A DNA stretch of 64,000 bases from Flavobacterium sp. LC2016-12 (GCF_015351595.1 NZ_JADKPT010000011.1:109323-173322), one strand, 5' to 3'. Shown: positions 1-11,023, counted from the stretch's first letter. The notes: generated from the letters alone by a model not told the origin. Program-made: numbers and translations.

Positions 1-759
1 CGCCTGAATGTAAACCTCAGCATTCAAATACATTTTTGCCAAAATCATACGCGCCATAGATTGATCTAATCTTCCGTATTCATTTGTTCTCGCTGCTTTT
101 AAATCGGGTAAAACCGCTTTAAGTTCCGTTTCAACAAAATCAAATAATTGTTTTCTGTTAAACTCAGGTCCTGTAAAATTTATTGGATCATTTTCAGTAT
201 ACATTGGTGCTTTTCCAAATAAATCCATCATGTTATAATACGCATACGCTCTTAAAACACGAACTTCCTGGCGGTAAAGTGCTATATCGGCCAACGTCGC
301 AGCATTAGTAATTCCTCTTGAACTTAACTTTTCCGGTGTACTCTGACGTAAAAACTCGTTTGCATAAGAAACAGAAACCATAGTTCTGCTAAACATTCCT
401 AAAATAACCGGATTTGCGGCTGTCCAGATGTTACGTTGTAATTCTGCCGTTCCTCCGTCATTTTCATAACTCCAAACCAATTCGTCCGTAGTTAATTCCT
501 GCAAGTACAATAAACATCTTGTAAACTGGCTTGTTCCTGCATCTACACCTTCAAGCGATGAATTATCAGGCCCCAATACTCCCGTTAAAGTTAGATTTCC
601 GTATACTCCTGCAAATGCTTTTTTGTATCCTTCAGGTGTAGAAAATAAAACATCAGAAGAGAGAACGTCGTCATCTTCAGAGACTACGTTTAAGTCATCA
701 GTACAAGAATGAAAAACAGTAGTCAATGCTAAAATTGTTATTAAAATATATTTTTTCAT
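1..759 (-). CDS. SusD/RagB-like outer-membrane lipoprotein, 5' part only
   Basis: The gene runs off the left edge, so only about the first 253 codons are visible. The product starts MKKYILITILALTT and has a cysteine at about residue 19 that fits a lipoprotein signal. It continues with helical SusD-like sequence, including RVLRAYAYYNMMDLFG and the stretch around NRKQLFDFVETELK. SusD proteins sit on the outer cell surface as a lid that binds glycan on a SusC transporter. The start lies 10 bp beyond the susC stop codon on the same strand, so the two are surely one transcript. The substrate cannot be told because the rest of the locus is outside the window. Confidence 0.9.
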   Translation of the reverse strand, partial: MKKYILITILALTTVFHSCTDDLNVVSEDDDVLSSDVLFSTPEGYKKAFAGVYGNLTLTGVLGPDNSSLEGVDAGTSQFTRCLLYLQELTTDELVWSYENDGGTAELQRNIWTAANPVILGMFSRTMVSVSYANEFLRQSTPEKLSSRGITNAATLADIALYRQEVRVLRAYAYYNMMDLFGKAPMYTENDPINFTGPEFNRKQLFDFVETELKAVLPDLKAARTNEYGRLDQSMARMILAKMYLNAEVYIQA

Positions 760-769
760 CTTTTCGTTA

Positions 770-3712
770 TTAAAATTTAAGATTAAGACCAAATAAGATT
801 GATCGTTGTCTTGGATAAATCGTTTTGTCTACACCGTTATTTGTGATTTCAGGATCTAAACCACTGTATTTTGTAATTACAAAAACGTTCTGAACTCCAG
901 TTGATACTCTTAATGAAGCTTTACTGTTTACCCAGTTGTTTAAAGTGTATCCTAACGTAATATTGTCCATTTTTAAGAAAGAGGCATTCTCTATATAAAG
1001 ATCTGACAACACAACATTTGAGGTAGTCTGAAAATTAGTTTCTGTTACCTGAGATGGAATATTACTTAAAACTCCCCCATTTTCCATAGCATCATATTGT
1101 GCTCTGCTGGCGTCTACGGCATTAAAAATTCGGTTACCAACACTTGCTCTTAAATTGAGTGAAAAATCGAATTTTTTATAATTCATGTTAGATGCAAATC
1201 CTAATGTAAAATCAGGATCCGGATTATTATAAATGTATTTATCGGAATCGTTTTTGGTGTTATCCCCATTTAAATCTGCAAAAGCGCCTTCAATTGGTTT
1301 TCCTTCGTTGTTGTATAATTGTTTGTATACATAGTAAGAATAAGGAGTATAACCTTCTCTGAAAATTTGCCCCGGAGTTCCTGTTCCTGCAATATTGTCT
1401 CCTAAAAAGATATCGGTTCCGTTTACCAGATTTTTGATTCTTCTTTCGAATTTGGCCATATTAAAGTTCATGTTCCAATTAAAATTTTCTGTTTTAACGG
1501 CATTCGCATTAATCGTAAACTCGACACCTTTTGTGGTAAAGCTACCTACGTTTTGATACACGCGATTAGAAAAATTACTACCATCAGATATTGCTGCGTT
1601 TACTAATAAATCTTTAGATTCTTTGTAATAAACATCAAGTCCGGCAGATAAGCGATTGTCTAAGAAACCAAAATCAAGACCTGCGTTGTATGAAGTGGTT
1701 TCCTCCCATTTCAAATTGTTTGTTCTTTTTGATGGAAGTGCAACCGGAACCGGGCTTTCGCCGAAGTAGTATTCAGAATTTCCACCACCAACCTGGTATT
1801 TTTGCAAGTATCCATTTGGTTCCGGAATATCCTGTTGTCCTGTTATACCCCAACTTAGTCTTAATTTTAAGTCAGATAATGTTTTACTGTCTTTAAAGAA
1901 ATCTTCTTTGATTTTCCATGCAAATGCTGCTGATGGAAAATTCCCCCAACGATTCGCCTCTTCAAATCTAGAAGAACCATCTCGTCTGTAAGACATCGTT
2001 AATAAATACTTATCTCTAAAATTTAGATTTGTTCTGGCAAAGAATCCTATTAAAACAACATCTGTATCCAGAGTGGTTTCAGGAAATGTTGATGGCAAAT
2101 CCGGGTTTAGGATATTACCTGTTTCAAATCTTGAACTTTGAAATTTTTGATACGAATAACCACCCGTCGCTTCAAAATTCAATGAACTAAAAGTTTTATT
2201 ATACACTAAATAAGTATCTAATAATTTATTCTTTCTGGTTGCTTCTGTATATTCATTTGTCCCGTATGGAATGTTGTTGTTTGATGGAGCAGAACCGGCA
2301 TCAGCACCAACCAATCTTGTTCTTTCTCCATTTGATTCATCATAACCAACATTTACAACCGCTCTTAAAGCAGGTAAAAAATGAAATTTATAATCTATTT
2401 CAAAATTCCCAAAAATTCTGTCATTCGTTCCTCTGTCGTTGGTATTCAACAATTGCGAAACAGGATTTCTTGCCGCAGTTGATACTAATGGATAATTTCC
2501 GTTGGCATCAATTCCGGTAGTATATTCAAAATAACCACCATAAGGTGCGCCTTCCACTTTTATTGGCTGAGTTGGATCAAAACCAATAGCAGCTCCTTCA
2601 ACAGCATCTGTAAATCTGTTTTTTTCGTCTGTATAATTAGCTGAAAGCCTTAATTTTAAATGATTGTCAAGAAAAGCCGGATTCATGACTAAACCAACTG
2701 TGTTTCTTTTGAAAGTATTCGTTAAACGCAATCCTTGCTGATCTGTATTTCCCAGCGTTAAACTTGTTGGAATAATATTGAATAAACTTCCTCTAACAGC
2801 TAAACTTTGATCGACCGTTCCGGTGTTTCTGTAAATTGCTTTTTGCCAATCTGTATTTGCTGTTCCCAGTTTACTCAGATCATCACTTCTTCTATCTGCA
2901 ATAACACTTCTAAATTCATCTGCACTAAAAACGTCAACCGTTTTAGTTAATGTACCAGCTGCATATTGAACATTATAATCTACCGATAATGTTTTGCTTC
3001 CTTTTTTAGTCGTTATAATAATAACACCATTTGAAGCTCGCGAACCATAAATCGCAGAAGCCGATGCATCTTTTAAAACCGTAATAGATTCTACAGTTGC
3101 AGGATTTAATGAGGCTAAAAAGGAAGAAGATCCCGTATTGGTAGTATTATCAAGCGGTAATCCGTCGATAACAATAAGAGGATCATTACTTGCAAAAAGC
3201 GAACTTCCTCCTCGAATTCTAATTTGAGAACTAGAACCCGGAGCACCTGTTGAATTTACGGTTAAACCCGCTACTCTACCGTTAAGCAGATTTTCTGTTG
3301 TAATATTGTTTCCTTTGTTAAATTCTTTGGTCGTAAGTGCCGTAACAGATCCTGTTGCATCTTTCTTTTTCACGCTTCCGTACCCAACCTGAACCACTAC
3401 TTCTTTTAACAGATTGGTATCTTCTTCAAGATAAACTGTCATGTTTTTTTGTGTACTAACGGGAATTGTTTGAGTGGAATAACCGGTATAAGAAAACGTA
3501 ATTTGACTATTTGCTTTTACTCCGGATAATTGAAATTTTCCATCGAAGTCAGTAGAAGCACTAATGTTTGCTCCTACTACTTTTATATTTACTCTTGGTA
3601 TGGGCTGTCCGGACGCTTTTTCCAGGACAACTCCGCCTATTGTGTTCTGGGCAAAAACACAAAAAGGAAGTAAGAGTAATAAAAGTAAAAATTTGGTTTT
3701 AATTATTTTCAT
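770..3712 (-). CDS. SusC/RagA-type TonB-dependent outer-membrane transporter
   Basis: This 980-residue protein has a signal peptide (a hydrophobic leucine run, then CVFAQN). A carboxypeptidase-regulatory-like domain follows at about residues 25-95 (GGVVLEKASGQPIP). Then come a TonB-type plug at about 105-230 (LLNGRVAGLTV, IRIRGGSSL, DPLIVIDGLPLDN) and a long beta-barrel that ends in phenylalanine. The order and length are normal for SusC proteins, which import oligosaccharides in concert with a SusD partner using TonB energy. The susD partner begins 10 bp downstream. The divergent hybrid sensor at 4658 is the likely regulator. I saw no truncation or frameshift. Confidence 0.95.
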   Translation of the reverse strand: MKIIKTKFLLLLLLLPFCVFAQNTIGGVVLEKASGQPIPRVNIKVVGANISASTDFDGKFQLSGVKANSQITFSYTGYSTQTIPVSTQKNMTVYLEEDTNLLKEVVVQVGYGSVKKKDATGSVTALTTKEFNKGNNITTENLLNGRVAGLTVNSTGAPGSSSQIRIRGGSSLFASNDPLIVIDGLPLDNTTNTGSSSFLASLNPATVESITVLKDASASAIYGSRASNGVIIITTKKGSKTLSVDYNVQYAAGTLTKTVDVFSADEFRSVIADRRSDDLSKLGTANTDWQKAIYRNTGTVDQSLAVRGSLFNIIPTSLTLGNTDQQGLRLTNTFKRNTVGLVMNPAFLDNHLKLRLSANYTDEKNRFTDAVEGAAIGFDPTQPIKVEGAPYGGYFEYTTGIDANGNYPLVSTAARNPVSQLLNTNDRGTNDRIFGNFEIDYKFHFLPALRAVVNVGYDESNGERTRLVGADAGSAPSNNNIPYGTNEYTEATRKNKLLDTYLVYNKTFSSLNFEATGGYSYQKFQSSRFETGNILNPDLPSTFPETTLDTDVVLIGFFARTNLNFRDKYLLTMSYRRDGSSRFEEANRWGNFPSAAFAWKIKEDFFKDSKTLSDLKLRLSWGITGQQDIPEPNGYLQKYQVGGGNSEYYFGESPVPVALPSKRTNNLKWEETTSYNAGLDFGFLDNRLSAGLDVYYKESKDLLVNAAISDGSNFSNRVYQNVGSFTTKGVEFTINANAVKTENFNWNMNFNMAKFERRIKNLVNGTDIFLGDNIAGTGTPGQIFREGYTPYSYYVYKQLYNNEGKPIEGAFADLNGDNTKNDSDKYIYNNPDPDFTLGFASNMNYKKFDFSLNLRASVGNRIFNAVDASRAQYDAMENGGVLSNIPSQVTETNFQTTSNVVLSDLYIENASFLKMDNITLGYTLNNWVNSKASLRVSTGVQNVFVITKYSGLDPEITNNGVDKTIYPRQRSILFGLNLKF

Positions 3713-4657
3713 ACTTTTTAAATTGGGTTGGTTTAAGTTAGTGTTTATTACTATTAAGTGTTGGTTACAAAATGATCGAAAGAATATTAGTCTGCTCTTT
3801 CTTTTACAATGAGAAAAGGTTTCCCGATGTCAATTTTAATTGAAATGTTGGTCATGTTTAAATTGTTTTTGGTTAGGATAATTGGTTAGTTTGTTTTCAT
3901 TGACTTACGCTAAACAAAAAAATAATACACTATTACTCAAACGTTATCGCTTATCAATGCAGTCTGCAAATTAAGTACAGAGCAGCTTATTAAGACAGGG
4001 AAAAAATCATTTATAAAAGGGGACAATTTCGTAAAAGTGTACACACGACACTTTATAAAAGCATATTCTGTATTTTTTTGCTTTAAAAAAAATGATTTTA
4101 TAAATAATTAACCTTTATAATAATAGATTTATCAGAAATATAAATTACCCTTGGTTGCTTTTATTTTTAACACATAGAAATATGGAATTATTGTAAATAA
4201 AATCCGTTTTATCCGCGTTTTTACAAAGTAAATCTGTTTTATCCGCGTCAAAATTATACGCTGATTTTACTGATTCGCTAAAGCGAAAACGCTGATAAAA
4301 ACGAATTTTTCTAATTACTTTTTTGATTAAACTGTAGTAATTTTATAGATTTCCGCTTAACCTACTTACATTGTACTTTGGGACTGTGTGTGAGAAACTA
4401 GTTTCTTTTGATTTACCTTTTTCAAGATCATAAAATCTATGTTTCTACGTGTTTAATTAATTTTTTTATGCACAACGAACAGGTTACCGTTAATCTAAAA
4501 AAACCAGTAGTGTTTTTGAACATTAGATAATAATTGTGTTAATTTCGCAAAGTATCAGATTTCAAATATATTCACTTAAAAAATTGATTCCGCTTTTAGA
4601 TCGCATCCCTTTTATTTTTCATATATCAGAGAACAGCATGCTTTTAAAAAATTTTCT
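3713..4657. other. Divergent intergenic region between susC and the hybrid sensor gene
   Basis: These 945 bases hold no convincing gene. They should contain the control sites of the susCD operon and of the sensor gene. A degenerate repeat lies at about 4199-4300. It holds two direct copies of a 19-mer (AATCCGTTTTATCCGCGTT and AATCTGTTTTATCCGCGTC), then a small palindrome TTCGCTAAAGCGAA flanked by copies of CGCTGAT. Such phrases look like a decayed intergenic repeat of flavobacteria. I found no clean TAnnTTTG match for susCD. Confidence 0.6.
4513..4547 (+). promoter_or_regulatory. Possible promoter of the hybrid sensor gene
   Basis: TTTTTG at 4513-4518 is followed after 21 bases by TAATTTCG at 4540-4547. 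The second element differs at one position from the Bacteroidota -7 consensus TAnnTTTG. It would give a leader of about 100 bases before the start at 4658. Confidence 0.35.
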
Positions 4658-7600
4658 ATGAATAAGTTAATGTTCTTTCTTGTTATTAGTCTTTTGCACA
4701 TAAATGCATCAGGACAGAATTACCCGATAAGACATCTTGATATTTCATCAGGACTTTCGAACAATTCTGTTGCCTCTATATATCAGGATCAAAACGGTTA
4801 TATGTGGTTTGGAACTTTTGATGGGCTTAACCGATATGATGGAAATGATTTTAAAATTTACCGCCATATTCACACTGATCCAAATTCTATTCAGGGAAAT
4901 GCTATTAGTTGCATCGAAGGTGACTTTGAAAACAATTTGTGGATAGGAACAACAGCTGGACCAGTAGTTTTTAATGCGGAACGCTCTTCTTTTAGTCCGC
5001 TGCAATATTATGATACGAACAAAAAAATCAAACCCTTAAACGTTACTGCCTACGAAATAATTGCGGTACATTCTCTACACATCATTCTCGTCGCTGCAAA
5101 AGAGGCGATCGTACTTTATAAAGAAGGTGAGAAAATTGGAACAGCGATACCTTTCAAAGGAAAATTAAATTATATCGCAAGATCAATAGCTTATAATGCG
5201 AAAAAACAAATCTTCTATGTTTTTATTACTGGAACGGGTCTATGCCAGTACGATATTAAATCAAAAAAAATAACACTTCTCAATAATACCATTACAGGAG
5301 CCAATTGTATTAAGCTGACAAATGAAGGACTCTGGATTGGATCAGACGAAGGCGCCTACTTATATAATGACAATCTAAATACTTATTCTGAAAATTACTT
5401 TTCGGAAAAAACGGTTGTACGCGATTTTTATCAGCAGGAAAACAGACTATGGATTGCCACTGATGGAGCTGGTCTTTATACCATTACAAAAAATCAGACT
5501 GTTCCTGTTCTGTATCGTGCTAACGGCCCTGTTTCATTACTTAACAGTAAATCTTTGTATGATATCTTCCAAAGCAAAAATGGCGAAATGTGGTTCGGAA
5601 CCCTTCGTGGCGGCGTAAGTATGATGGGCAAAAAACCGCTCGATTTTAATCATTTTAAAAGCAAAGATCCGCTAACCAATAAAGAAGATGAAGATCCTGC
5701 CGCCAACTTCATGCTTTCTTTCTGCGAAGATGAAAAGAAAAATATCTGGATTGGTACTGATGGCGCCGGAATGAGATACTGGAACAGGAAACAAAATACT
5801 TACGATGTTTACTCTACAACCTCATCTGCCAGCAGAAAAATTCAGAGCAATTTTGTTACAAGCATCGTCAGGGATTCTGATAATGCCATCTGGGTTGCGA
5901 TGTGGAAAGGCGGCGTCTGCCGTATTGATCCTAACTCAAAAGCCATTCAGAATTTCTCCATTTACAATCAAATCACTAAAAAAGCAGAACAGGAATCCTG
6001 GCTGCTGTTTATAGATTCAAAAAAAACGTTATGGCTCGCTGTTACTAACGGCGGAGCACTATATCAATTTGATAAAGAGCAAAATAAATTCATCTGCTAT
6101 AGTAATACTTTACGCGATGTTACTTGTCTTTATGAAACCAAAGACGGCAAAATCTGGGGCGGAACTTTCAATTCTTTTTTTGAGATCGAACCCAAAACAA
6201 AAAAAATAAAAAACTACCATTCTGAGTATACGATAAGATGCATAACGGAAGATCAAAACAAAAATCTTTGGATTGGTACTGTTGAAGGAGGTTTGCTTTT
6301 ATTCAATGGAAAAACGGGCACTTTCAAAAAACATACTACACAAAACGGGCTTTCGAGCAATACCATACTTCGTCTTTTAGAAGATAAAAAAGGGGATTTA
6401 TGGATGAGCACGTATCACGGAATTTCAAGACTGAATCCTACGAATAATACTTTTAGAAATTTCGGTGTTTCTGATGGTCTTCAGGGCAATCAATTTAGCT
6501 GGAATGCAGGCACGGAACTTTCGACTGGAGAATTTATTTTTGGTGGTATAAACGGATTCAATGTTTTTGATCCTGACAATATTAAAGACAAAAAAAATAC
6601 CGGGAAATTTTTATTAAATGATTTGCTGGTAAACAATCAGTCCTTAAAATTGGACAGTCCTTATATCACAGAAAAAAAACTCGAGATGATAAGCGCTGCC
6701 GAACTTCCCTATGAAAAATCGGCATTGAGTTTTGATTTTGTTTATCTTGATTATGTCAATTCCGAAAAAATTAATACTGCTTATTTTCTCGAAGGATGGG
6801 ACAAAGACTGGAACTATACTTCAAAGAATAACAGGGCCAATTATTCCAGACTGACCGAAGGAACCTACGTCTTTAAAGTAAAAACAACCGATGTTTTTGG
6901 AAATTGGACTAACGAAGTAACGCTCGCAACGGTAAAAATCCTTCCGCCCTGGTACAGAACATGGTGGGCCTATACCTTTTACCTTATTGCGGCTGTAGCT
7001 GCCATTTATGCTTACGTTGGATATCATAAAAACAAGGAAAGACTTCGTTATGAAATAAAATTGGCCCGTATGGAGCATAAAAAAGACAAGGAACATGCTG
7101 AAAAACAATTTTCTATGTTTACTTATATGGCTCATGAATTGCGCACTCCCCTTTCTTTGATTATAAATCCGCTAAAAAGTGCCATTGAGAGAAAAAAACG
7201 TTCTGAAGATGATCTCGATCTGAATCTTGCCTATAAAAATGCCAAAAGATTACTGAGTCTTACCGATCAACTACTATTGTTTAGAAAAGCCGAAACGGAT
7301 CTTGATGAACTCAAAGTTTCTAAGATTAATTTAAACAGCCTGTGCCGTGAAATCTATGACAGCTTTACACAAATGGCAGCGGTTAAAAGTTTAAATTATC
7401 AATTTATTGAAGAAGAAACGCCCACTGAAATATATGGTGATTATGAAAAAATAGAGATTACGCTGTTTAATTTAATATCCAATGCGTTCAAATTCACCCC
7501 TAATAAAGGATCTATAAGTATTGAGATAATTGAGAAAACGGCTGATGTTTCTATTATTATATCAGATACGGGCAGCGGAATCGACGAAAATGATATCGAT

Positions 7601-8728
7601 ACTATTTTTGAAGAATTCAGACAGGTTAAATCTAAAGCCAGCAATGGATTTGGAATAGGACTTTATGTTGCCAAATATTTTGTGACTAAACATCATGGTG
7701 AAATAAAGTGTGATAGCAAAGTTGGAAAAGGCACTACGTTTACTATTACACTTCCAAAAGGAAAAAATCATTTTGCATCAATGAGCATCAATGAAAATTA
7801 TCTGCAGATGTCGCCTCTTGTTGGGGAACTTCTAGAAGGAATGCCGGCTGATAATCAAAACACAGCTACAAGCACACATCAAGCGGTAACTCCTGAAAAT
7901 ATACCAGCAGAATTAATCAGTACAAAAAAAGTATTGCTAATTGTGGAAGACAATCCGGAAATGAATCATTATCTGGTACAGCTTTTCCTCGATAACTATA
8001 TTGTTTATTCGGCAGCGAATGGACTGGAAGGACTGAAACTTGTCGAAAAACACCAGCCAGATATTGTACTAAGCGATATTTCTATGGAAGGCATGAATGG
8101 TTTGGATTTATGCAAAAAAATCAAACAAAATGATGATTTCAGCCATATTCCGGTGATACTGCTTACGGCTACAACGAGCAATGATATTCATTTACAAAGT
8201 ATTACTGAAGGTGCAGACGATTATGTTACCAAACCTTTTGACAGTGATATACTTCTGGCGCGTGTAGCTGCTGTTCTTCGAAACAGAGGACAATTGCGCA
8301 AGTATTTCTTAGACAGTATAACACTTCGTGAAAATGTCAATAAGGTTCCTACTGAATACAAAGAGTTCCTGGATAAATGTATAGAAATTGTCGAGGCCAA
8401 TCTTGAAAACAGCGACTTTAACCTTAAGAGTTTCTCTGCTGCAATGGGTATGAGCCATTCAAGTCTTTACAAAAAGATTAAAGCAATTTCAGGACAAACC
8501 GTAAATGTTTTTATCAGATCGATCAGAATACGCAGAGCCGCCGTAATTATGCTTACTGAAAATATTAATATAGCGCAGGTTGGTCCGCAGGTTGGTATAG
8601 AAGATCAACGTTATTTCCGTCAACAGTTCGTAAAATTGTTTGGAATGAAACCTTCAGAATATATCAAAAAATATAGAAATTCTTTTAATAAGGAATTGAA
8701 TGTTATTCAAAAGGGAGATATTACATAA
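4658..8728 (+). CDS. Hybrid two-component system sensor/regulator (HTCS) of a polysaccharide utilisation locus
   Basis: This 1356-residue protein holds a complete signalling pathway. After a signal peptide it has periplasmic beta-propeller repeats (recurring W-I/F-G-T motifs, about residues 25-640), a Y_Y_Y domain at about 690-760 and one membrane span at about 769-790. The kinase part has His826 in MAHELRTPLSL, an N-box NLISNAFKF and glycine boxes DTGSGI and GFGIGL. The receiver has phospho-acceptor Asp1140 (LSDISMEG) and KPF. An AraC-type DNA-binding domain ends the protein. HTCS proteins bind a breakdown oligosaccharide in the periplasm and switch on the neighbouring susCD operon, which is divergent here. 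All catalytic residues are present. Confidence 0.96.
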   Translation: MNKLMFFLVISLLHINASGQNYPIRHLDISSGLSNNSVASIYQDQNGYMWFGTFDGLNRYDGNDFKIYRHIHTDPNSIQGNAISCIEGDFENNLWIGTTAGPVVFNAERSSFSPLQYYDTNKKIKPLNVTAYEIIAVHSLHIILVAAKEAIVLYKEGEKIGTAIPFKGKLNYIARSIAYNAKKQIFYVFITGTGLCQYDIKSKKITLLNNTITGANCIKLTNEGLWIGSDEGAYLYNDNLNTYSENYFSEKTVVRDFYQQENRLWIATDGAGLYTITKNQTVPVLYRANGPVSLLNSKSLYDIFQSKNGEMWFGTLRGGVSMMGKKPLDFNHFKSKDPLTNKEDEDPAANFMLSFCEDEKKNIWIGTDGAGMRYWNRKQNTYDVYSTTSSASRKIQSNFVTSIVRDSDNAIWVAMWKGGVCRIDPNSKAIQNFSIYNQITKKAEQESWLLFIDSKKTLWLAVTNGGALYQFDKEQNKFICYSNTLRDVTCLYETKDGKIWGGTFNSFFEIEPKTKKIKNYHSEYTIRCITEDQNKNLWIGTVEGGLLLFNGKTGTFKKHTTQNGLSSNTILRLLEDKKGDLWMSTYHGISRLNPTNNTFRNFGVSDGLQGNQFSWNAGTELSTGEFIFGGINGFNVFDPDNIKDKKNTGKFLLNDLLVNNQSLKLDSPYITEKKLEMISAAELPYEKSALSFDFVYLDYVNSEKINTAYFLEGWDKDWNYTSKNNRANYSRLTEGTYVFKVKTTDVFGNWTNEVTLATVKILPPWYRTWWAYTFYLIAAVAAIYAYVGYHKNKERLRYEIKLARMEHKKDKEHAEKQFSMFTYMAHELRTPLSLIINPLKSAIERKKRSEDDLDLNLAYKNAKRLLSLTDQLLLFRKAETDLDELKVSKINLNSLCREIYDSFTQMAAVKSLNYQFIEEETPTEIYGDYEKIEITLFNLISNAFKFTPNKGSISIEIIEKTADVSIIISDTGSGIDENDIDTIFEEFRQVKSKASNGFGIGLYVAKYFVTKHHGEIKCDSKVGKGTTFTITLPKGKNHFASMSINENYLQMSPLVGELLEGMPADNQNTATSTHQAVTPENIPAELISTKKVLLIVEDNPEMNHYLVQLFLDNYIVYSAANGLEGLKLVEKHQPDIVLSDISMEGMNGLDLCKKIKQNDDFSHIPVILLTATTSNDIHLQSITEGADDYVTKPFDSDILLARVAAVLRNRGQLRKYFLDSITLRENVNKVPTEYKEFLDKCIEIVEANLENSDFNLKSFSAAMGMSHSSLYKKIKAISGQTVNVFIRSIRIRRAAVIMLTENINIAQVGPQVGIEDQRYFRQQFVKLFGMKPSEYIKKYRNSFNKELNVIQKGDIT

Positions 8729-8753
8729 TTAGAATCCTTCCTGATAGTAAGAC

Positions 8754-8785
8754 AAAGCTTCTGAGAAATCGGGAGCTTTTTTTGT
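8754..8785 (+). terminator. Intrinsic terminator of the hybrid sensor gene
   Basis: An 11-bp stem, AAAGCTTCTGA and TCGGGAGCTTT with two T-G pairs, closes on a GAAA tetraloop (8765-8768). A run of seven T follows directly. It starts 26 bases after the stop codon. Confidence 0.85.
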
Positions 8786-9004
8786 TTGTTCCATTTTTTT
8801 ATAGCTTCTGTCTGGCACACTCAGGAGCGGGAAGATTGTGACAACAAAGACTTTATTCAATATCACTGGTTATTTAGAAATCCAAACATTTAATCATTAA
8901 GCTGTTAGCTACAGTAAATGTGATGTTATAAATTCATTCTTTAAAAATTATCCTTATTTTTAAAGAATATTTAGTTTAACCTCCACTTCTTTAAATGCTA
9001 AAAA

Positions 9005-10357
9005 ATGAAAAAAGTCTTTTTTGTATTCTTAATTGTAGTTTTATATTCTTTCACAACTTCTGAAGGGATAACAATTGTTTCAGGTAAAATCACGAATACC
9101 GAAAATAGAACAATTAGAATTAAAGGGGAATTACTTGATAAAGAAATCAAGCTAAAGCCAGACGGCAGTTTTTCAGAAGATCTAGTATTAGAATGTGATT
9201 GTATTTATAGAATTGAAACCTCTAAAAATAGTATCCCCTTATATTTATCTAAAGATTCCAAAGTGATGATATATGCTGATGATACAAACCTAACTTCAAC
9301 TTTAAAATTTACTGGCAAAGGAAGCACTGAAAATCAATACCTTGCCAAAAAAAAGCTTATAACTTCAGCAATTACAAACGAAGACCTTTATAAACTTAAC
9401 GAAAATGAGTTTCTGAAAAAACTCCAGGAAATAAAAAGTTCCGTTAATACCCTGTACCTCAAAACAAAATTTACTGATACTAATTTCAAAATAAATGAAT
9501 CCAAAAGTATTCATTATCTGGAGCACAAACATTTACTTTTTTATAAAAAATACCATTATTTTTATGCAAGGTTAAGTGACTTTAAAGTTTCTGAAACATA
9601 CCCACAGGTCGATGAAACAATCGATCTGGATAATAATTCCGATTTTTTATTTTCAAATGATTATCAAGAAATTGTGTTAAGTAAATTCTATGAAAATATT
9701 AAAGGAGATGGTGATGCTACGTTCATTACGGCTAAAAATGCAATTCCAAAGATTAAAGCTCTAAAAAGTCAAAGCATAAAAAATCGTTTAATCGAAAACT
9801 CAACAAATGATATTAATATTGAAAATCTGAGTTATGATAAAACATATCAGGAATTTTTATCAATTACAAACAATCCGATTATTAAACAAACACTTACCCT
9901 CAATTATAATGCAACAAATGCATTACAACCTGGGAATCCATCTCCAAAATTTGATTATGAAAATCAAAAAGGAGGAAAAACTACTTTAGAAAATCTGAAA
10001 GGAAAATATATTTACATTGATCTTTGGGCGACATGGTGCGGCCCTTGCCGTCAGGAAATTCCGTTTCTTCAGAAAGTCGAGGAACAATATAAAGGCAAAA
10101 ATATTGAGTTTGTCAGTATTTCGATAGATGCCACAAAAGATCAGTCTAAATGGAACAAATTTGTTCTAGAAAAACAATTAGGCGGGATTCAATTATTAGC
10201 AGATAATGAATGGGAATCAAAATTCGTAAAAGATTATGGCGTTCAGGGCGTTCCAACATTTATCCTTATTGATCCTAACGGCAAAATCATTAATGCACGC
10301 GCACCAAAACCCTCTGACTCTAAACTTATTGAGCTATTAAACAGCTTAAAAATATAA
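9005..10357 (+). CDS. Secreted TlpA/ResA-like thioredoxin-fold protein with N-terminal DUF4369-like region
   Basis: The 450-residue product has a signal peptide (about residues 1-20). A beta-rich N-terminal region (about 22-105, VSGKITNTENRTIRIKG) resembles DUF4369. A helical linker follows, then a thioredoxin-like domain from about residue 310. The redox motif is W-C-G-P-C with Cys345 and Cys348, inside LWATWCGPCRQE, and the cis-proline segment reads GVQGVPTF. Proteins of this kind reduce disulphides in the periplasm; the client is unknown. It lies alone between two long AT-rich spacers, so it is probably its own transcript. I am confident of the fold and not of the biological role. Confidence 0.9.
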   Translation: MKKVFFVFLIVVLYSFTTSEGITIVSGKITNTENRTIRIKGELLDKEIKLKPDGSFSEDLVLECDCIYRIETSKNSIPLYLSKDSKVMIYADDTNLTSTLKFTGKGSTENQYLAKKKLITSAITNEDLYKLNENEFLKKLQEIKSSVNTLYLKTKFTDTNFKINESKSIHYLEHKHLLFYKKYHYFYARLSDFKVSETYPQVDETIDLDNNSDFLFSNDYQEIVLSKFYENIKGDGDATFITAKNAIPKIKALKSQSIKNRLIENSTNDINIENLSYDKTYQEFLSITNNPIIKQTLTLNYNATNALQPGNPSPKFDYENQKGGKTTLENLKGKYIYIDLWATWCGPCRQEIPFLQKVEEQYKGKNIEFVSISIDATKDQSKWNKFVLEKQLGGIQLLADNEWESKFVKDYGVQGVPTFILIDPNGKIINARAPKPSDSKLIELLNSLKI

Positions 10358-11023
10358 TCCAAATTAAGATGTTTAAATAGCTTTATTAAAAATCATCCAT
10401 AAAACTGGTTACTGTTGAATATTTCATTACTCACAAAAATGCTAATTGAAAAGGTCAATGAATTTGTTGAAATACGAAATTTAAAACAAAACCAGATTCA
10501 ATAGATAAAGTAATGAAAAACTTTCTTCTTTGCTTTATTTCCATTTCTATCATATAAAATAATCTGCTTTTTACATATCCGAAAAAAAAGAATCTCCCAT
10601 CAAATACTCCACTTTGACAAGTGAAAAATCGTTCACAAAACATAAAAGATCAAGCGTTTTTTCGGCAGTTTTTCAATTTAATCCAAATAACAAAACATAC
10701 GAAATCGACAATATTTTACTGTTTTTAGAAGTGATATTTAAAAAATAGTAAGTAATACCCACCTGCAACTAACAAAATCATCGACGTTTACCATTCTCTA
10801 TCAGTAGGTTAGAAACATAAAATCGTTATGTTCTATTTTAAAAAAAATCCATATTAATTTAATGCTATGTTTTCTTCAGAACTGCTCTGTTTTACTAAAT
10901 GATTTTATAAATTTGCGATCTTATTTTCAATACTTATTTTACAGTATTCAGACCTGATAATCAAACTATTCTTTCAGACTACTTTACTCAAAATAAATAA
11001 TAACATAACTACAATTAAATACA
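10358..11023. other. Gene-free spacer, possibly with a decayed small gene
   Basis: No intact gene is visible in these 666 bases. At 10513 an ATG opens a signal-peptide-like stretch (MKNFLLCFISISII) that stops after 14 codons. In another frame an open run ends at 10748 and reads like protein (FSAVFQFNPNNKTYEIDN). Together they could be a broken small secreted protein, but I recognise no family. The right end carries the promoter of the next gene. Confidence 0.4.
10908..10915 (+). promoter_or_regulatory. Putative -7 box for the actin/Ppx-fold gene
   Basis: TAAATTTG matches TAnnTTTG exactly and would give a leader of roughly 100 bases before the start at 11024. I do not see a clear -33 TTTG. 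Confidence 0.4.

Noticed and set aside
10513..10748. A small secreted protein gene
   Set aside because: The signal-peptide-like start stops after 14 codons, and at least one frame change plus removal of stops is needed to join it to the later open run. Only a doubtful remnant can be claimed.
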